NCBI GenBank assembly: GCA_016926925.1
Contig: JAFGNQ010000209.1
Span: 1-9,237 of the forward strand
Direction of reading: 5' to 3'
DNA from: Candidatus Aminicenantota bacterium
Lineage (GTDB): Bacteria; Acidobacteriota; Aminicenantia; Aminicenantales; Aminicenantaceae
Length of the DNA: 9,237 nt
How positions within the stretch are numbered: the stretch's first letter is position 1; every line of letters begins with the position of its first letter. Position numbers and translations under genes: made by a program. The notes below the pieces were generated by a model. That model worked only from the letters and a program-made list of their open reading frames with translations, did no database searches and had not been told where the DNA came from. Positions 5,571 through 9,237 of the stretch are shown here, one piece after another.

Positions 5571-6611
5571 ATGGAATTCAATCCCGAATGCTTAGCAACT
5601 GCTATCGGAAGCATGCCGCATGACAATCCTTCGGTCGCCTGCGACATCATATTGAACACGATCCCCGATATTCCCATCTGGCCACAGCTGCCCAACACGG
5701 ATTTCCATGAAGAAATGGAAATCCAATACAGCGAGGGATTCCCAGGCGTCGTTTTCGACGAAGAAAAAAAGCGCATGTATTTCAAGACGGATGAAGATCT
5801 CACATCAGATTTTGAAAAGTTCTACGAAAATTACATGGCTGAAAATCTCGAATATTTCAAAATCAGCCCGGAATACAGCCGGGGCATCTACGAAATGGAA
5901 AAGAAGTTGAAGCAAAAAGAGGTGCAGGATATCAAGCTTTTCAAGAGCCATGTAACCGGACCTATAACCGTTGGACTCGGACGCGTCGATGAAAACAAAC
6001 GTGCTATTTATTACAACGAAATGTTTCGGGATATCATAGTCAAAGGCACAGAGATGAAGGCGCTCTGGATGCTGGATAAATTCAAGTTTCTCGGAAGCAA
6101 ACAGATCTGCTTCATAGATGAGCCGATTTTATCCGGTTTCGGTTCTTCGACCTATGTCAGCCTTCACAGACAGGACGTGGTGCAGTACCTGAATGAGGTC
6201 GTCCAAGCGATCCATAAAAAAGATGCTTTTGCCGGGACTCACTGCTGCGGCAACACCGAATGGACCATCCTCATCGATGCAGGCGTGGACATCATAAGCT
6301 TTGATGCCTATGAATATGCAGAGACTATTACTTATTACGCCGACAAGGTTAGAGAATACCTGGAAAAAGGTGGCATCCTGGCATGGGGAATCGTTCCCAC
6401 GTCGGATAAAATCAAAACGGAAACTCCAGAATCTTTGGTCAAGAAACTGAAAACCGATGTGGACAACCTGGCAGGCAAAGGCATCGACAAAGGCCTGATT
6501 TGGGAAAAATGCTTGGTCACGCCAAGCTGCGGTACGGGCTCTTTGACAGTGGACCTAGCCGATAACATCTTCGAGCAGCTCTTTGAGGTGAGCAAGCTTC
6601 TGAGGAGCTGA
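5571..6611 (+). CDS. Uncharacterised MetE/UROD-superfamily protein of the CODH/ACS cluster
   Basis: A 346-residue single-domain TIM-barrel protein resembling the C-terminal half of cobalamin-independent methionine synthase (MetE) and uroporphyrinogen-decarboxylase-like methyltransferases. Visible signatures are the N-terminal TAIGSMPHDNP (residues 10-20), KSHVTGPITVGLG (125-137), CFIDEPILSGFGSS (180-193, Glu184 in the IDEP motif), GTHCCGN with His224-x-Cys226, SFDAYEYAE (243-251) and TPSCGTGSL with Cys320. His224, Cys226, Cys320 and an acidic residue near 245-248 could reproduce the zinc site that activates a thiol in MetE. The N-terminal MetE duplication is absent, so it is not a standard methionine synthase. 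Its position behind a strong promoter and directly before CODH suggests a job in acetyl-CoA synthesis, such as methyl transfer or corrinoid or metal handling, but its reaction is unknown to me. It ends 29 bases before the CODH start. Confidence 0.85.
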   Translation: MEFNPECLATAIGSMPHDNPSVACDIILNTIPDIPIWPQLPNTDFHEEMEIQYSEGFPGVVFDEEKKRMYFKTDEDLTSDFEKFYENYMAENLEYFKISPEYSRGIYEMEKKLKQKEVQDIKLFKSHVTGPITVGLGRVDENKRAIYYNEMFRDIIVKGTEMKALWMLDKFKFLGSKQICFIDEPILSGFGSSTYVSLHRQDVVQYLNEVVQAIHKKDAFAGTHCCGNTEWTILIDAGVDIISFDAYEYAETITYYADKVREYLEKGGILAWGIVPTSDKIKTETPESLVKKLKTDVDNLAGKGIDKGLIWEKCLVTPSCGTGSLTVDLADNIFEQLFEVSKLLRS

Positions 6612-6640
6612 AGACTGCTTTCTGTTTGAAAGAAAAAACT

Positions 6641-8572
6641 ATGGATAAAAAAAGTATCGATAACTCAGTCAACCGCATGCTCGATCATGCGGCTGAGATG
6701 GGCCTTGAAACCATCTGGGACCGTTCGGCACAGCAAAAAGCCCGCTGCGGCTTCGGAGAACAGGGACTCTGCTGCCGGAATTGTTACATGGGACCATGCC
6801 GCATCAACCCCAAAGGTAAAGAGCCGAGGACCGGTGTCTGCGGTGCGACGGCCGAAGTAATCGTTGCCAGAAATTTCGGTCGGATGGTAGCAGCAGGAGC
6901 TGCCGCCCACTCGGATCACGGCCGCGATGTGGCCAAAACTCTCTTGTTGGCCTCGGAATCGCCGGATTCAGGCTACAGAATCAAAGACGTGAATAAATTA
7001 CGAAAAGTGGCCCAGACTCTTGGAGTGGAGCATAAAAATAGAAAGACCGAAGAAGTGGCCAAAGATGTGGCTCGGAAGGCTTTGGATAACTTCGGAAGGC
7101 AAGAAGGTGAGATCGACTTCATCAAGCTCGCACCGAAAACCCGACAAGCCCTCTGGCACCAACTGGGGGTTGTTCCCAGAGGTGTCGACCGTGAAATCGT
7201 GGAGATGATGCACCGTACCCATATGGGAGTGGACCATGACCACCGCAACATCATGCACCACGCATCCCGTACAGCCTTGGCCGATGGCTGGGGAGGCTCG
7301 ATGATCGCCACCGAGCTTCAGGACATTCTCTTCGGCACACCTTCACCGCTCCGCGGACAGGTAAACCTTGGCGTGCTCTCCGAAAAGGAAGTGAACATCA
7401 TTGTTCACGGGCATGAACCCGTGCTCTCAGAGATGCTTGTCGAAGCGGCCAAGGACAAGGACCTGCTCGATCTGGCCAAATCCAAAGGTGCCCAAGGGAT
7501 CAATCTGGCAGGAATCTGCTGTACGGCCAATGAAATTCTTCTTCGCCACGGATTGCCGATCGCGGGAAACATCCTTCAGCAGGAGCTGGCCATAACCACA
7601 GGCGCTGTCGAATCCATGATCGTCGACGTCCAATGCATCATGCCCTCTCTTCACGATGTCAGCAAGTACTTCCACACCGAGCTCATCACGACCTCGCCCA
7701 AAGGAAAGATCGACGGGGTCAAATACTACGAACTGGACGAGAGACATGCCTTGGAAACGGCAAAAAAAATTGTCAAGGAAGCAATCTTCAATTTTCCTAA
7801 CCGAGGCAAAGTGGATATTCCCACGGAAAAAATGGACCTCATCGCCGGATTCAGTCACGAGGCCATCAATTACATGCTGGGAGGGTCATTCAGGAGCTCT
7901 TACACTCCCCTCAACGACAATGTCATCAATGGCCGGATTAGAGGTGTCGCCGGTGTGGTCGGCTGCTGCAATCCAAAAGTCGTGCACGACCAGGGCCACG
8001 TCAGTCTGGTTGAAGAACTCATCGCCAACGACATCCTTGTCGTCCAGACCGGATGCTCGGCCATCGCCTGTGCCAAAGCCGGACTTCTCACAGCTGAGTC
8101 CGCCATTAAATATGCAGGTAAAGGCCTGGCCGAAGTTTGTGCTGCGGTCGGTATGCCTCCGGTCCTTCATTCGGGCTCCTGTGTCGATAACAGCCGTATC
8201 CTGATCGCTCTCTCGGAAATGGTGAAAGTAGGAGGATTGGGTGAAGACATCAGCGACCTTCCCGTAGCTGGAGCGGCACCCGAATGGATGAGCGAAAAGG
8301 CCATATCCATCGGACACTATTTCGTTGCCTCGGGCGTTTTCACAGTATTCGGCATCGGCCTTCCCATCACGGGAAGCGAAATATTTTCAGAGCACATCTT
8401 TAAAGAATTCGAAAAAATTTACGGAGGAATGTGGGGTGTAGAACCGGATCCGGGAAAAATGGCCGCTATGATGATAGACCACATCAATTCCAAAAGGAAA
8501 AACCTGGGTATCGATCGAGAGAAAGAGCGTGTTCTTTTCGATATGGAGATGAGGAGGGAGCTGAAGATTTGA
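6641..8572 (+). CDS. acsA: Nickel-iron carbon monoxide dehydrogenase, catalytic subunit (CODH/ACS beta)
   Basis: A 643-residue CooS/AcsA-type CODH that interconverts CO2 and CO and passes CO to acetyl-CoA synthase. All cluster ligands can be placed: Cys36 and Cys44 (inter-subunit D-cluster), Cys45, Cys48, Cys53 and Cys67 (B-cluster) and, for the Ni-Fe-S C-cluster, His258 (VHGHEP), Cys294 (GICCTANE), Cys332 (QCIMP), Cys442 (GCCNP), Cys472 (GCSAIAC) and Cys514 (GSCVDNSR). His90/His93 (AHSDHGRD) and Lys553 (SEKAISIG) match proton-transfer and catalytic residues. Length is usual for the family. I start at ATG 6641; an in-frame TTG at 6626 adds only five residues. The ribosome binding site is weak: GAAAG (6628-6632) could pair with CTTTC (6618-6622). 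The upstream MetE-like gene ends 29 bases before and acsB begins 73 bases after, consistent with one operon. Confidence 0.96.
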   Translation: MDKKSIDNSVNRMLDHAAEMGLETIWDRSAQQKARCGFGEQGLCCRNCYMGPCRINPKGKEPRTGVCGATAEVIVARNFGRMVAAGAAAHSDHGRDVAKTLLLASESPDSGYRIKDVNKLRKVAQTLGVEHKNRKTEEVAKDVARKALDNFGRQEGEIDFIKLAPKTRQALWHQLGVVPRGVDREIVEMMHRTHMGVDHDHRNIMHHASRTALADGWGGSMIATELQDILFGTPSPLRGQVNLGVLSEKEVNIIVHGHEPVLSEMLVEAAKDKDLLDLAKSKGAQGINLAGICCTANEILLRHGLPIAGNILQQELAITTGAVESMIVDVQCIMPSLHDVSKYFHTELITTSPKGKIDGVKYYELDERHALETAKKIVKEAIFNFPNRGKVDIPTEKMDLIAGFSHEAINYMLGGSFRSSYTPLNDNVINGRIRGVAGVVGCCNPKVVHDQGHVSLVEELIANDILVVQTGCSAIACAKAGLLTAESAIKYAGKGLAEVCAAVGMPPVLHSGSCVDNSRILIALSEMVKVGGLGEDISDLPVAGAAPEWMSEKAISIGHYFVASGVFTVFGIGLPITGSEIFSEHIFKEFEKIYGGMWGVEPDPGKMAAMMIDHINSKRKNLGIDREKERVLFDMEMRRELKI

Positions 8573-8645
8573 AGCGTGTTCTCGTATCAAAAACACGGAA
8601 ACACCTATGCCGGATTACGGTTCACAACATTGAAAGGGTAATGGA
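8573..8645. other. Short spacer between acsA and acsB
   Basis: This 73-base spacer contains a possible stem, CGTGTT (8575-8580) with AACACG (8592-8597) around an 11-base loop, just after the acsA stop. No T run follows, so it is unlikely to be a terminator; it could influence mRNA processing. AAAGGG (8633-8638) is the acsB ribosome binding site. Confidence 0.35.
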
Positions 8646-9237
8646 ATGTCGAAGATAATCGCAACAAGGGCTATTCGAGGGGCACACAAATTGGTGGCCC
8701 GAGCCGAAAAAGAACTCACTGAGGCCTTGGATTTGAAAGGCCCTGACATGAAAGTGGAATTCCCGAATACGGGATACTATCTTCCTATATCTCACGGCAT
8801 ATTGGGAATGAATATCGAAAACCTGGCCGGACTCAGGGAACTCCTGGAAGAAGCGAAGAAACTCCTTCCTCCCATTCCTGAGGAAAATCTATGGGTTCCA
8901 TTCCTGGGTCACACGCTGGATGCGGGCATGGCGGCTCTCTTTGCTGACGAGATCATCGAAGCTATTAAATACACCCACAGCCCTATCCCCTATTTTATGG
9001 AACCGAATCCCGATGAGGAACACCTGTGGCTGGGAGCCGCCAACGACATCATCATGAGGGAAAGGGGTATTGAATTCGTCGACGGGACAGCACCGGGCTT
9101 TGCCGCATGCGTGGGCTACTGTCCCACCAACGAAATCGCCGTTCAGCTGGCCAGAGAGCTCCAGGAGAAAAATCTCTATGTGTTCATGTCGGCCGCCACG
9201 AACGGCAAGTCCATGGCCCAGCAGCTCAGGGAGGAAG
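8646..9237 (+). CDS. acsB: Acetyl-CoA synthase (CODH/ACS alpha subunit), N-terminal part
   Basis: The first 197 codons of an acetyl-CoA synthase, cut by the right edge of the window; the full protein is usually a little over 700 residues. ACS assembles acetyl-CoA from CO delivered by CODH, a methyl group from the corrinoid Fe-S protein, and CoA. The visible part is the bacterial N-terminal domain that contacts CODH and carries part of the CO tunnel, with hallmarks FPNTGYYLPI (residues 39-48), HGILGMNIENL (50-60), PFLGHTLDAGM (85-95) and FAACVGYCPTNEIA (152-165). Archaeal CdhC lacks this domain, so this is the bacterial form. The A-cluster cysteines lie beyond the edge and cannot be checked. 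Start ATG 8646 has AAAGGG 7 bases upstream; an overlapping ATG at 8641 stops after five codons. Confidence 0.95.
   Translation, partial: MSKIIATRAIRGAHKLVARAEKELTEALDLKGPDMKVEFPNTGYYLPISHGILGMNIENLAGLRELLEEAKKLLPPIPEENLWVPFLGHTLDAGMAALFADEIIEAIKYTHSPIPYFMEPNPDEEHLWLGAANDIIMRERGIEFVDGTAPGFAACVGYCPTNEIAVQLARELQEKNLYVFMSAATNGKSMAQQLREE

Noticed and set aside
6626..6640. TTG start for CODH five codons upstream of ATG 6641
   Set aside because: There is no ribosome binding site at a workable distance; the GAGGAG at 6602-6607 is 18 bases away. ATG 6641 matches the family N-terminus well enough.
7427..8317. Long antisense open frames (143 residues each) and a 182-residue alternative + frame within acsA
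   Set aside because: These are shadows of a strongly conserved CODH gene, with no family resemblance or ribosome binding site.
6604..8567. GGAGCTGAAGA occurring at the ends of both the MetE-like gene and acsA
   Set aside because: Eleven-base repeats are expected by chance several times in 9 kb, and the two copies are read in different frames.
8641..8658. ATG at 8641 as a start for acsB or a small gene
   Set aside because: It meets a stop after five codons; the acsB frame starts at ATG 8646.
1..9237. CRISPR arrays, tRNA or rRNA genes, insertion sequences
   Set aside because: I saw no regularly spaced repeats, cloverleaf-forming segment, rRNA motif or transposase frame in any gap.

Overview
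The window looks like a bacterial chromosome segment from an anaerobe that carries the Wood-Ljungdahl (reductive acetyl-CoA) pathway. The rightmost genes encode nickel carbon monoxide dehydrogenase (acsA/cooS type) and the start of acetyl-CoA synthase (acsB, bacterial form with the N-terminal CODH-contacting domain). Upstream of them lie a CooC-type nickel-insertion ATPase and a RACo-type activator of corrinoid protein. A probable lipoprotein signal (Cys22 followed by Ser) on the first complete gene suggests a diderm cell. Desulfobacterota-like or another Gram-negative acetogen or syntroph would fit, but the sequence alone does not fix the taxon. All genes are on the + strand and no gene-free stretch exceeds about 160 bases.

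Layout. Bases 1-142 hold an AT-rich open frame that may be the end of an upstream protein. Bases 155-1888 encode an exported D-aminoacylase-family amidohydrolase, and 2034-2735 an aspartate/glutamate racemase-family protein. Together these two look like an amino-acid (possibly D-amino-acid) module. Bases 2870-4639 (RACo) and 4636-5415 (CooC) overlap by ATGA and are translationally coupled. A 155-base regulatory gap follows, with a perfect TATAAT box, a strong ribosome binding site and two perfect palindromes that share the core ATT(G/C)TA(C/G)AAT. Then come 5571-6611 (an uncharacterised MetE/UROD-superfamily protein), 6641-8572 (CODH) and 8646 to the right edge (acsB, truncated by the window).

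How the genes may work together. CODH reduces CO2 to CO, and ACS joins that CO with a methyl group from the corrinoid protein and CoA. CooC loads nickel. RACo reductively reactivates Co(II) corrinoid so that methyl transfer can continue. The MetE-like protein keeps the His-x-Cys...Cys metal-ligand pattern of cobalamin-independent methionine synthase. It sits directly in front of CODH behind the best promoter in the window, so it is the least explained part of the cluster and the best candidate for something new: an accessory methyl-transfer, thiol or metal-handling protein of acetyl-CoA synthesis. The two palindromes have centres 52 bp apart (about five helical turns), which suggests a dedicated repressor or activator controlling that gene and the CODH/ACS genes behind it.
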